This document shows, in pieces, positions 13,797 through 20,676 of a stretch of DNA of 20,676 nucleotides. The stretch lies in assembly GCA_001460835.1 (NCBI GenBank), contig CYKH01001984.1:1054-21729 (forward strand). Direction: 5' to 3'. Each line of letters opens with the position of its first letter. Position 1 is the first letter of the stretch. The notes below the pieces were generated by a model, which saw only the letters and a list, made by a program, of their open reading frames with translations, made no database searches and had not been told where the DNA came from. A program made the translations under genes and the position numbers. The stretch comes from Bodo saltans (lineage: Eukaryota; Euglenozoa; Kinetoplastea; Eubodonida; Bodonidae).

Positions 13797-16709
13797 ATGG
13801 ATTCAGCCGAACATCTCCATGAAGTGAGCTTGGACACGTCACGTATCCGCAACTTCTGCATGGTTGCCCACGTGGACCATGGGAAAACAACGCTCAGCGA
13901 TTACCTCGTCGCGTCAAACGGCGTCCTCTCGACACATCTTGCCGGAAAGGTCCGACTGCTGGACTCCCGCCCTGATGAGCAAGAGCGGCTTATCACCATG
14001 AAAGCCAGCTCCATTGCTCTAAGGCACGTACGGACCACCCCCGTGCCTTCCACTGATCTCGACGCGCCTAAGCAGACAAAGAAAGAAGAGTTCTTGTTGA
14101 ACCTTGTCGACTCACCCGGCCATATTGACTTTTCCTGTGAGGTCTCCACTGCAATCCGATTGTGCGATGGAGCACTTATTATTGTGGACTTGGTCGACGG
14201 TGTCACGACCCAAACATGTTCCATGCTGAGAACTGTTTACCGAGAGGGCCTCTCCATGATTCTTGTGCTCAACAAGATTGACCTTTTGATCACTCGCCAG
14301 CAGCTGACGGCGGAGGAAGCGTATTACAGAATGCGCTCTGTGATTGAGACGTGTAACGCCACCCTCGCCGCGTATGCCAACCAGCTTAAGATTGCCAATG
14401 AGTATGATCACTTGAACCTCGACGATCCTAGCGATGACGTGTGGTTCTGCCCAACGAAGGGCAATGTCGTCTTTGGCAGCTGCTTTGACGGTTGGGGCTT
14501 TACCGTGGACACCTTTGCGCAAATTTACGAAGCGAAGTTCCAAATGACGGACTTGAAGAGCGCTTTGTGGGGTGCAAACTACTTGGACCTCAAGACTAAG
14601 ACCGTCGTGCAACTCCCGAAGAAGCAAGGACAGCCACCGATGGCACTGCAGCTGATCCTCGAACCTATTTGGCAACTCCACCGTGCATTTTTGGAGGCGG
14701 AGGAAGTGACATCGGAAGAAGCCGTCGCGACATTGACCGCCATGTGCAATAAAATTGGCGTGGATGCAAAGGTGTGGAACCGCCCTCGCTATGACGCACG
14801 GTCGAAACTCGGGGCCGTGATGGCAGCGTGGCTTCCTCTCGCCAAATGTGTCATGGACACGATTACGTACCAAGTGCGATCGCCGATCACTTCGAACCAA
14901 CAGCGACTCCCAGCACTGGTGCCTGAGCTCTCACAAGCCGCGAAGGATATTCAGGACAGCCTTCTCAGTAGCAGCTCCGCCACCGACGCCCCAACTGTGG
15001 CGTATGTGTCCAAGTTGATTGACACCCAGTGGCTTGCAGGCCAAACTATTGGTACGACCAACGGTGAAGATGAGGACTTGGGGTTCATTGGATTTGCTCG
15101 AGTGTTTAGTGGAAGACTTCGTGTGGGTCAGAAGGTGTACGTGCAGACGGGAGGCGGCACTGGCGTCACCGAGGGTACGATTCGCAAGCTGTACCTTCTT
15201 CGTGGCCTCGGTCTCGAGGAGATTCCGGAAGTTGCCAGTGGGTGTCTGTGCGGCATTGCAGGACTCACCCCTCTCATCACCAAGCACGCCACCATTTCCA
15301 CGAGAGCAGACATGCCACCCTTCACTCCTCTCACGTTACCGAGCACGTCGATTGTGCGGCTCTCCATTCATCCCAAAGATCCAACGCAGCTGCAGACACT
15401 AGTGCGAGGCCTCCATATTTTGAACAAGGTGGACCCGCAAGTAGAGATTTCGATTCTACCCACTGGTGAACACGTCATTGGCACGGCAGGTGAAGTTCAC
15501 GCAGAACGTTGCGTGAAAGACCTCATCGACACGTTTGCAAAGATTGAAATCGTAGTGTCGGAGCCCATCGTTTCATTCCGTGAAACCATCGTCGCGACAG
15601 GGACTAGCAAGGTGCGGCCGATCACAGTGAAGACGAGCGACGGGCTTATTGCAATTAGTGTCCTCGCCCGACCGCTTCCCTCTGAATCCCGTGAGCTCAT
15701 CGAGGAAGATGCCAAAAACAGTGCAGCACAGAACAACCTTCAGCACTTGATGCAGCGCGTGACAGCGTCGCTGTCTGAATCAGAAGAGAAAAAGAAGTGG
15801 GCGGACGTGCTCCCTCAAGGCGTCCTTGCGTGGGGAACTCCCAAGTACAACTTCTTGGGAACACTTCTCATGACCTCCATCGCTGACCGCTCCGCTGCTG
15901 CTGCTGCATCGGTGGCGTCACCAACGACACACGGCGGTGACGATGGAAGTGCTCCAGCAGATGGCAATGCGTTGTTCCCTCCAGCAGGTTCATCCTCCGC
16001 GCATAGTGGGGAGGCGTCACAGGGCCCAACAGTGGCTCTGCAGACCTTAAAGGACAGCCTTATTGGTGGGTTCCTTCTTGCATCGTCTGCAGGTCCGATG
16101 GCGGAGGAGCCAATGTTTGGACTCGCGCTGGTCATCACAGACATCGAAGTTTGCGGCATCGAGGGTGGGATCGCTGCACTTCCAGCTCTCATGCGCGATG
16201 CTGGCGCGACCATGAGCGGTTTGGTGATGGTTGCGATGCGTGAGGCGTGCCGTCGGGCGATGGAGCAGCCCGGTCTGGGCCGCCGCCTCGTGGAGCCCAT
16301 GTACCACTGCGTCGTGTATAGCTCAGGAACCACTCAAGGAAAGATCTACGCAATTCTCAGCCGTCGTCGATCTGAGATCATTGAGGAGGTACCCAATGAG
16401 GGCTGTGACTTATTTTACATCAGCTGCTATCTTCCGGCGGTGGAAGCATTTGGTCTGCAGGATGATCTGCGCATCGCTACTCATGGGGCGGCCACGGCAC
16501 AACTGCAAATGCATCGGTGGTCGACCATAGACGCCGACCCGTACTACAAGCCCACCACCAAGGAAGACCTTGAGGAACATGGCGAGAAAATGGCTGCGCA
16601 GAATATTGGCTCGGTTTTGCTTGAGAAGGTTCGACGAAGGAAGGGGCTGCACCGCGAATTGGTGGTGGAGAGTGCTGAGAAGCAAAAGTTTTCGATTAAG
16701 GGCGGGTAA
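13797..16709 (+). CDS. EFL1: Elongation factor-like GTPase EFL1 (Ria1), 60S maturation
   Basis: A 970-aa EF-2-like GTPase. In other eukaryotes EFL1, with SBDS, evicts eIF6 from nascent 60S subunits in the cytoplasm. Motifs: G1 AHVDHGKTT (24-32), switch I DSRPDEQERLITMKASSIAL (56-75), G3 DSPGH (105-109), G4 NKID (159-162). The DEQ-R-ITMKSS-like switch and GNVVFGSCFDGWGFTVDTFA distinguish EFL1 from EF-2, as does the ending RRRKGLHRELVVESAEKQ. The switch I residue after Arg64 is Leu65 where relatives have Gly. An Ala/Ser/Gly/Pro-rich insert lies at about 695-745. The length is somewhat below yeast and human (about 1,110-1,120 aa). An in-frame ATG at 13734 exists, but the pyrimidine tracts and AGs lie at or after it (AG 13778-13779), so 13797 is the likelier start. 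Confidence 0.93.
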   Translation: MDSAEHLHEVSLDTSRIRNFCMVAHVDHGKTTLSDYLVASNGVLSTHLAGKVRLLDSRPDEQERLITMKASSIALRHVRTTPVPSTDLDAPKQTKKEEFLLNLVDSPGHIDFSCEVSTAIRLCDGALIIVDLVDGVTTQTCSMLRTVYREGLSMILVLNKIDLLITRQQLTAEEAYYRMRSVIETCNATLAAYANQLKIANEYDHLNLDDPSDDVWFCPTKGNVVFGSCFDGWGFTVDTFAQIYEAKFQMTDLKSALWGANYLDLKTKTVVQLPKKQGQPPMALQLILEPIWQLHRAFLEAEEVTSEEAVATLTAMCNKIGVDAKVWNRPRYDARSKLGAVMAAWLPLAKCVMDTITYQVRSPITSNQQRLPALVPELSQAAKDIQDSLLSSSSATDAPTVAYVSKLIDTQWLAGQTIGTTNGEDEDLGFIGFARVFSGRLRVGQKVYVQTGGGTGVTEGTIRKLYLLRGLGLEEIPEVASGCLCGIAGLTPLITKHATISTRADMPPFTPLTLPSTSIVRLSIHPKDPTQLQTLVRGLHILNKVDPQVEISILPTGEHVIGTAGEVHAERCVKDLIDTFAKIEIVVSEPIVSFRETIVATGTSKVRPITVKTSDGLIAISVLARPLPSESRELIEEDAKNSAAQNNLQHLMQRVTASLSESEEKKKWADVLPQGVLAWGTPKYNFLGTLLMTSIADRSAAAAASVASPTTHGGDDGSAPADGNALFPPAGSSSAHSGEASQGPTVALQTLKDSLIGGFLLASSAGPMAEEPMFGLALVITDIEVCGIEGGIAALPALMRDAGATMSGLVMVAMREACRRAMEQPGLGRRLVEPMYHCVVYSSGTTQGKIYAILSRRRSEIIEEVPNEGCDLFYISCYLPAVEAFGLQDDLRIATHGAATAQLQMHRWSTIDADPYYKPTTKEDLEEHGEKMAAQNIGSVLLEKVRRRKGLHRELVVESAEKQKFSIKGG

Positions 16710-16802
16710 CAACGAAATTTTCCTTTGCTTGTTTTTATTTGTGTAAAGGAAATGCTGTGTAGATTCAACTTGCACATTCGGAGAGAAATTTCATTGGTTT
16801 CA

Positions 16803-16828
16803 ATTCTTTTTTCTCTTTTTTCCAACAG
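16803..16828 (+). promoter_or_regulatory. Trans-splice acceptor of the Rieske-FNR gene
   Basis: A strong T/C tract (about 16804-16823) ends in CAACAG, with AG at 16827-16828. The implied leader of about 150 nt to the ATG at 16979 contains no other ATG. Confidence 0.75.
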
Positions 16829-16978
16829 TAAGAATCGAGGTGCGTGTTGCGAAGTGCATTCAAAAAGGAGTGTTGTCTATCTTTTTCATCGTTGCATTGC
16901 ACATACACGCACGGTTGTCCACAGAGTCGGCGACCAAACATCATACACATACAACATCACATCACAACGGGCGCTTCC

Positions 16979-18436
16979 ATGTCTCTCAGCAGCGGCGCTG
17001 CAAAACCAGGACCTACCTCCAGCAGCAGCAGCAGCCCGTCGTCGGTCTTTGAAACATTCATCGCCAACGTGGAGGACTTCAACAGGAATGGCATGCGGCA
17101 CCTCATCAAGGTTGGCATGCGTAACATCGCAGTGTACTGCTACCGTGGGCAATACTTTGCGATTGACAATGCTTGTTATCACCACGGAGGGCCGTTGCTT
17201 CAAGGGGATATCGAAGACCTTGGAGGACATCCTTGTGTTGTCTGCCCGTGGCACAGCTACCGGATCGCACTGGATACAGGGGAGGGGCTCTACTGGGGCA
17301 TTTCTGTCCCTGAAGGCGGCGGCGCACCGCAGCAGCAGTTGAAGTCGAAGGGAAAGAAGCAGCGATGCCACACCACACTTGTTCGAGACGGCAAGGTGTA
17401 CTGCGTTGTTGACGTGCCAACAGACGGCCCCACCTTGGAGTCCGATAATTACGCCCTCCTTCCGATTGCCAACAGTGAAGCACCGACTGGGAAGTCTGTG
17501 CTGATGGGGAGCGGCGGTGTCTCTGGGCTCCACAGTGGACTTCGCAGTGGCCACGTCTTTGGCAACAATAACAACTTGGCACCACAGCAGCAGCAGCAGT
17601 TAGGATTGCTGGGCCCTTCGTTCGGCAATCCAAATCCCCCAGTGATGATCCGATGCATCAAACTGATCCCCCGATCTCGTGGCGTCGTGACGTTTGTGTT
17701 TGACAAGGTGGAGGGGGTGCTGACGAAGCGGTTGGACCCAGGCATGCACGCAACGATCGGCTTGCCGATTGGACCAAACGGTGCGAACGAAAATCGCACG
17801 TACACTGTGAGTAGCGTCAGAAGTGCTGAGGATGGTGGGTGGTTTGCTCTCACGGTCAAGTTGAGCCCAGTGAGTCGAGGGGGCAGTCGATGGCTTCACA
17901 CAGTGGGCGAAGAGAAAATTCACGGAACACTGATCCCGCTGATCAGCATTGGTGGCGCGTTTACGGTGGCCAAGCTACGCTCCCGTATCAACTCCCGAGG
18001 CGGGATGCTGCTCATGTTATCCGCCGGTGTTGGAATCACACCAATGTTTGCCTCGCTGAATGTGTTCTTACGAGATCAGTTTACTCTTGCCTCAGGTCCT
18101 CCCCTTCACGTGGTTCACGTGCACGTGGACAAGGACGAACAGAGCGTCCCGTTTCTGGACAGCTTCCTTCACTGGCATAAATTGCTGTCTGTCAACAAAC
18201 GAGGAGTGGACCCAGTGACGTACAGATTTATCCCAAAGTACACGCAGTCCGGCAGCGGCAGGCCGACGCTGGCAGACTGGAGGAAGCTGCTGCTGGACGA
18301 CACATTCCAAACAGTTGATATTTTGGTGATGCTCTGTGGTCCTCCGGCGTTTATGCGAAGTGTGCAGCTGGACTTAACGAGCAATGAAATTGGCGTGTCC
18401 GCAAACAACATCGTGACAGAGGCATTTGATTTCTGA
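16979..18436 (+). CDS. Rieske [2Fe-2S] - ferredoxin reductase-type fusion oxidoreductase
   Basis: The product is 485 aa. The N-terminal Rieske domain (about 30-145) has both cluster-binding pairs, Cys66-x-His68 in CYHHGG and Cys89-x2-His92 in CPWHSY. A low-complexity linker rich in Gly, Ser, Asn and Gln (about 170-218, including five Gln) leads to a ferredoxin-NADP reductase-like module. That module has the flavin-binding strand Arg273-Thr-Tyr-Thr-Val-Ser, the pyridine nucleotide loop SAGVGITPM (348-356), the CGPP motif (453-456), and a family-typical ending EAFDF. It should pass electrons from NAD(P)H via FAD to the Rieske cluster, then to an unknown acceptor. No third oxygenase or plant-type ferredoxin domain is present. 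There is no obvious targeting peptide, and the N-terminus is Ser-rich. The physiological partner is unknown. Confidence 0.85.
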   Translation: MSLSSGAAKPGPTSSSSSSPSSVFETFIANVEDFNRNGMRHLIKVGMRNIAVYCYRGQYFAIDNACYHHGGPLLQGDIEDLGGHPCVVCPWHSYRIALDTGEGLYWGISVPEGGGAPQQQLKSKGKKQRCHTTLVRDGKVYCVVDVPTDGPTLESDNYALLPIANSEAPTGKSVLMGSGGVSGLHSGLRSGHVFGNNNNLAPQQQQQLGLLGPSFGNPNPPVMIRCIKLIPRSRGVVTFVFDKVEGVLTKRLDPGMHATIGLPIGPNGANENRTYTVSSVRSAEDGGWFALTVKLSPVSRGGSRWLHTVGEEKIHGTLIPLISIGGAFTVAKLRSRINSRGGMLLMLSAGVGITPMFASLNVFLRDQFTLASGPPLHVVHVHVDKDEQSVPFLDSFLHWHKLLSVNKRGVDPVTYRFIPKYTQSGSGRPTLADWRKLLLDDTFQTVDILVMLCGPPAFMRSVQLDLTSNEIGVSANNIVTEAFDF

Positions 18437-18565
18437 TCTTTTCGCATTTTTGTCGTGCACAATAAACATGAAAAACTGGTTGTCTGGGGGTAAGAATCGT
18501 AGCTGAAACGCTCGTGATTCTCCGGCGCTACGTTCATTCATTTCTTGCTTGAATTGAATTTCGAG

Positions 18566-18590
18566 TGTTTTTCGCTTTTTCTTTTTTGAG
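18566..18590 (+). promoter_or_regulatory. Probable trans-splice acceptor of the PP2C gene
   Basis: A T-rich tract (18568-18587) is followed by GAG, with AG at 18589-18590. A weaker tract at about 18652-18665 with later AGs could be an alternative. The choice matters because it decides whether upstream ATGs are in the mRNA. Confidence 0.6.
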
Positions 18591-18668
18591 AGTTATGCAG
18601 TTGTGACTGTGGTGAGCACGCACTGCGTCTCGAGCAGTCTCGGCAAATGTTCACTTTTTATTGCTGTG

Positions 18669-18878
18669 ATGATAAGTGAAGGTACCCAAGAAGATCAACG
18701 ATGGGACAGAAGCAAAATGGCGGCGACGCGAAATCCGCAGCCCAACTACAATTGCAACAACAGCAGCAACAGTTCGAGTGGGGCAAGGGCCCAGACGTGG
18801 CGCCAACAGATGAGAAGGATCCTAACGATATCGTCCTGCAGTCATGGGCGTTTTGCAAATCCAAACCCTCACCCGTGA
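18669..18878 (+). other. Upstream ORF overlapping the start of the PP2C gene in another frame
   Basis: If the acceptor at 18589-18590 is used, the leader holds an ATG at 18595 (three codons then TGA) and another at 18669. The second opens a 69-codon frame that runs across the PP2C start at 18701 and ends at 18878. It has no protein-like signature. Its relevance would be translational control. Confidence 0.35.
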
Positions 18879-19804
18879 AGCACTACCGAAGCGACGTCGA
18901 GGAGAGAGAGCGCCGATTGAGCTTGCAGTGGCGGAAGCGTGCCAGCTTTGTGGAACTGGACTGCGGAGAGGATTCGTTCTTTGTCTCCAACACGTACCGC
19001 ACCCTAGGCGTTGCTGACGGCGTTGGCGGTTGGAAGGACGAGGGGGTTGATCCTGCACAATTTTCGAATAAACTGATGGAGAACGCCAAGGCCTACTCAG
19101 AGACCCACAGGAAGGACTACGACCCTGAGAGAATTATGCACAACGCTTTCGAGAAGCTGAAGCACGACAAGGCGGTGCGCGCTGGTAGCAGCACCTGTTG
19201 TATCGCCTCCTTGGTGGAGGATAGCGGAAAGTGGTGGCTAGACTTTGCGAATTTAGGAGATAGCGGAGCTCTCGTGATTCGCAACCGAGATATTCTTCAT
19301 CGTGTCCATGAAAAAATTCACGGATTTAGTCAGCCATTTCAATTGGCCGTCCTCCCCGAGCATTTGAAGGGACGCGCTTACTCAGATAGGGTGACGGACA
19401 GCATCCGTGAGCGCGTCGAAGTGCAGGTCGGCGATGTGGTGTTGCTGGGCACTGACGGGCTGTTCGACAATCGATACAACTCTCAACTCGCCGCTGATGC
19501 AGGGTGGGTAGGAACAGTCGCGGATAGCATTTTGGAGAAGATTCCAGTGTTTGGGTTCCTCCTTTCTTCGGCCTTTTCTACTGGAGATCAAAAAATTGAG
19601 TACACAGACCCCTACCGCGTCGTGCAGCGTGTTGTTAGCGACACCTACAAAAATTCACTATCCAAGGATGCCGATACCCCGTGGGCATCGATGTTGCAGG
19701 AATACGGCGTGAAGGACGCCAAGGGAGGAAAGGTGGATGACATCACTTGCTTGATGGCGAGAGTGAGCACTCGGGAGGAGCTTGCTGCTGGAATAGTATG
19801 GTAG
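18701..19804 (+). CDS. PP2C-type protein phosphatase, PTC7 (PPTC7)-like
   Basis: A 367-aa metal-dependent Ser/Thr phosphatase. Catalytic signatures are in order: GVADGVGGW with Asp106, GSSTCC (162-167), NLGDSGALV with Asp187, GTDGLFDN with Asp252, and KVDDITCLMA with Asp346/Asp347. The GVADGVGGW and TDGLFDN forms and the compact domain are those of the PTC7/PPTC7 subfamily, which acts in mitochondria on coenzyme Q synthesis and metabolism in yeast and animals. Here the N-terminus is Gln-rich (about 15-24) and starts MGQKQNGG rather than with a presequence. A Gly2 start could suggest N-myristoylation instead, so the location is uncertain. All metal-binding aspartates are present, so the enzyme should be active. 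Confidence 0.9.
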   Translation: MGQKQNGGDAKSAAQLQLQQQQQQFEWGKGPDVAPTDEKDPNDIVLQSWAFCKSKPSPVKHYRSDVEERERRLSLQWRKRASFVELDCGEDSFFVSNTYRTLGVADGVGGWKDEGVDPAQFSNKLMENAKAYSETHRKDYDPERIMHNAFEKLKHDKAVRAGSSTCCIASLVEDSGKWWLDFANLGDSGALVIRNRDILHRVHEKIHGFSQPFQLAVLPEHLKGRAYSDRVTDSIRERVEVQVGDVVLLGTDGLFDNRYNSQLAADAGWVGTVADSILEKIPVFGFLLSSAFSTGDQKIEYTDPYRVVQRVVSDTYKNSLSKDADTPWASMLQEYGVKDAKGGKVDDITCLMARVSTREELAAGIVW

Positions 19805-19882
19805 GGATGATGATGAGGATATTCATTCCGTTTCGTCGTTTTCAGTCGCGATGGGGAGTGGAGAGAGACGGGGGTTGATGAA

Positions 19883-19902
19883 GTGCACAGCTGCTGGTGC
19901 AC
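19883..19902 (+). repeat. Small inverted repeat in the PP2C 3' region
   Basis: GTGCAC at 19883-19888 and again at 19897-19902, eight bases apart, could form a six-pair stem. GTGCAC is itself palindromic. A stem this short can occur by chance. Confidence 0.3.
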
Positions 19903-19995
19903 AAGGAGCGAGGGGTGGTGGTGCGATTTGTCTCGTTTGACGGCAGAACTGACGCAATGAACGAGAGCAAATCACCAAAAGTCACATTCACACAC

Positions 19996-20018
19996 AAAAA
20001 AAAGCAAAAAAAAAAAAA
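19996..20018 (+). repeat. Paired A runs upstream of the last gene
   Basis: Eight A (19996-20003), then GC, then thirteen A (20006-20018) sit in the intergenic stretch between the PP2C gene and the last gene. Such runs are common in intergenic DNA and are prone to assembly error. Confidence 0.85.
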
Positions 20019-20094
20019 GCAACAACATTAGCTCGCGCATTCGACACGGATTGTTATCTTTTTATTGTTGTGACACAAGGCTCATCAAGGAGTA

Positions 20095-20676
20095 ATGCCA
20101 CCCACGAGAACCAACCCGTTTGCGAAGTTTGCATTTGGCAACGATTCGAAGAATCAAAACGGTGACGACAACGATAGCAGTGATGCCACTGTTGACTACG
20201 ACGACGCAGAAGTAAGAGGAGAGACTCCTGCCGCCGGATCGCGGCCAAGCAGAGCAATCGAAATCAGCGACGACGATGATAACAACAACAATTGTGAGCA
20301 AAAGCCAACAACAACTCAACTCTTCACCTTCCAACCTCCACCACCGTTGTATTCGACTGAAGTATCACCACTCCCTTCGAGAAGAAGTGGCCCACAGGAC
20401 GATGACGACGAAGACGATTTGGCAGCGTTAGGTTGTGTGTCCAGCAGCGCCGCCACCACGCGCGTGGTGAGCTCCGCTGTGTCGCCTGTTCTTCCCAACC
20501 CCAACTTGTGTATGCCAACAAGTGTAGGAGGTGGGGCGCCACCGAGAAGCATACGATCGCTGCATTGGCATAGTCCCAACTCTGGGCAGCGCAGGCTGAT
20601 CATGGAGTTGTTTTGTCAACAGTTTGGGATGGTTCTGAATGCGTCCGATGAACTCCGTGACGCCTTTACTCCTAAA
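20095..20676 (+). CDS. Acidic low-complexity protein, N-terminal 194 residues, cut by right edge
   Basis: The ATG at 20095 opens a frame that runs to the window end without a stop. It follows a T-rich tract and AG at 20078-20079. The visible part is mostly disordered: Asp/Asn-rich clusters, Pro-rich stretches and Ser/Ala repeats. An AIEISDDDD stretch (about 54-62) has the form of a SUMO-interacting motif (I-x-I followed by acidic residues). NPFAKFAFG near the N-terminus is a short aromatic motif of unknown meaning. Toward the edge a more ordered helix begins (RRLIMELFCQQFGMVL). The folded domain probably lies beyond the window, so no function is assigned. Confidence 0.75.
   Translation, partial: MPPTRTNPFAKFAFGNDSKNQNGDDNDSSDATVDYDDAEVRGETPAAGSRPSRAIEISDDDDNNNNCEQKPTTTQLFTFQPPPPLYSTEVSPLPSRRSGPQDDDDEDDLAALGCVSSSAATTRVVSSAVSPVLPNPNLCMPTSVGGGAPPRSIRSLHWHSPNSGQRRLIMELFCQQFGMVLNASDELRDAFTPK

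Noticed and set aside
14112-14900. 262-codon minus-strand frame opposite EFL1
   Set aside because: It is an antisense shadow of a conserved GTPase gene and has no independent support.
1-20676. tRNA or other structured RNA genes
   Set aside because: No B-box-like GGTTCGANTCC element or cloverleaf was found by eye in the gene-free stretches on either strand. A covariance-model scan would be needed to exclude small RNAs.

Overview
The window looks like nuclear DNA of a kinetoplastid protist, possibly a free-living bodonid such as Bodo saltans; the species is an inference from style and not proven. From about 1.5 kb onward every supported gene lies on the + strand. The genes have no introns and are spaced mostly 130-290 bp apart. 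Most start codons follow a pyrimidine-rich tract and an AG at a short distance, which is the trans-splicing signature of polycistronic kinetoplastid transcription. A Cet1-type mRNA-capping triphosphatase fits this lineage. No tRNA, rRNA, CRISPR array or intact transposon was seen.

Layout. Positions 1-458 hold the 5' part of a gene on the minus strand, with its own splice-acceptor-like tract and an apparent frameshift. Positions 459-3368 form the gap between oppositely directed units, a probable divergent strand-switch region. This gap contains one unrecognised ORF (1574-2647), a 17-bp tandem repeat, and a stretch that may be decayed coding sequence. The + strand cluster then runs: TSR1 (40S assembly), succinyl-CoA synthetase alpha (mitochondrial TCA cycle), eIF3j, a KIF-binding-protein homologue broken by an in-frame duplication, an SYP7-like Qc-SNARE, a TPR protein with a C-terminal CCHC knuckle, the RNA triphosphatase CET1, a small single-span, probably mitochondrial protein, the EFL1 GTPase (60S maturation), a Rieske-FNR fusion oxidoreductase, a PTC7-like PP2C phosphatase, and the N-terminal part of an acidic low-complexity protein that runs off the right edge.

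Functionally the cluster is mixed, as is usual for a polycistronic unit. There is a loose theme of making and using ribosomes and mRNA (TSR1, eIF3j, CET1, EFL1), and a second of mitochondrial or redox function (SCS-alpha, the small membrane protein, PTC7-like phosphatase, the Rieske reductase). I do not claim co-regulation.

The most notable observation is in the KIF-binding-protein gene. About 98 bp are present twice, 108 bp apart and in the same frame, separated by a TAA and a run of A. The two copies differ at only four positions, all synonymous transitions. Either two haplotypes were joined in assembly, or a real recent duplication has split the gene. The other leads are the strand-switch region with its orphan ORF, the Rieske-FNR fusion, the TPR-CCHC combination, a substituted switch I glycine in EFL1, and a long overlapping upstream ORF on the phosphatase mRNA.
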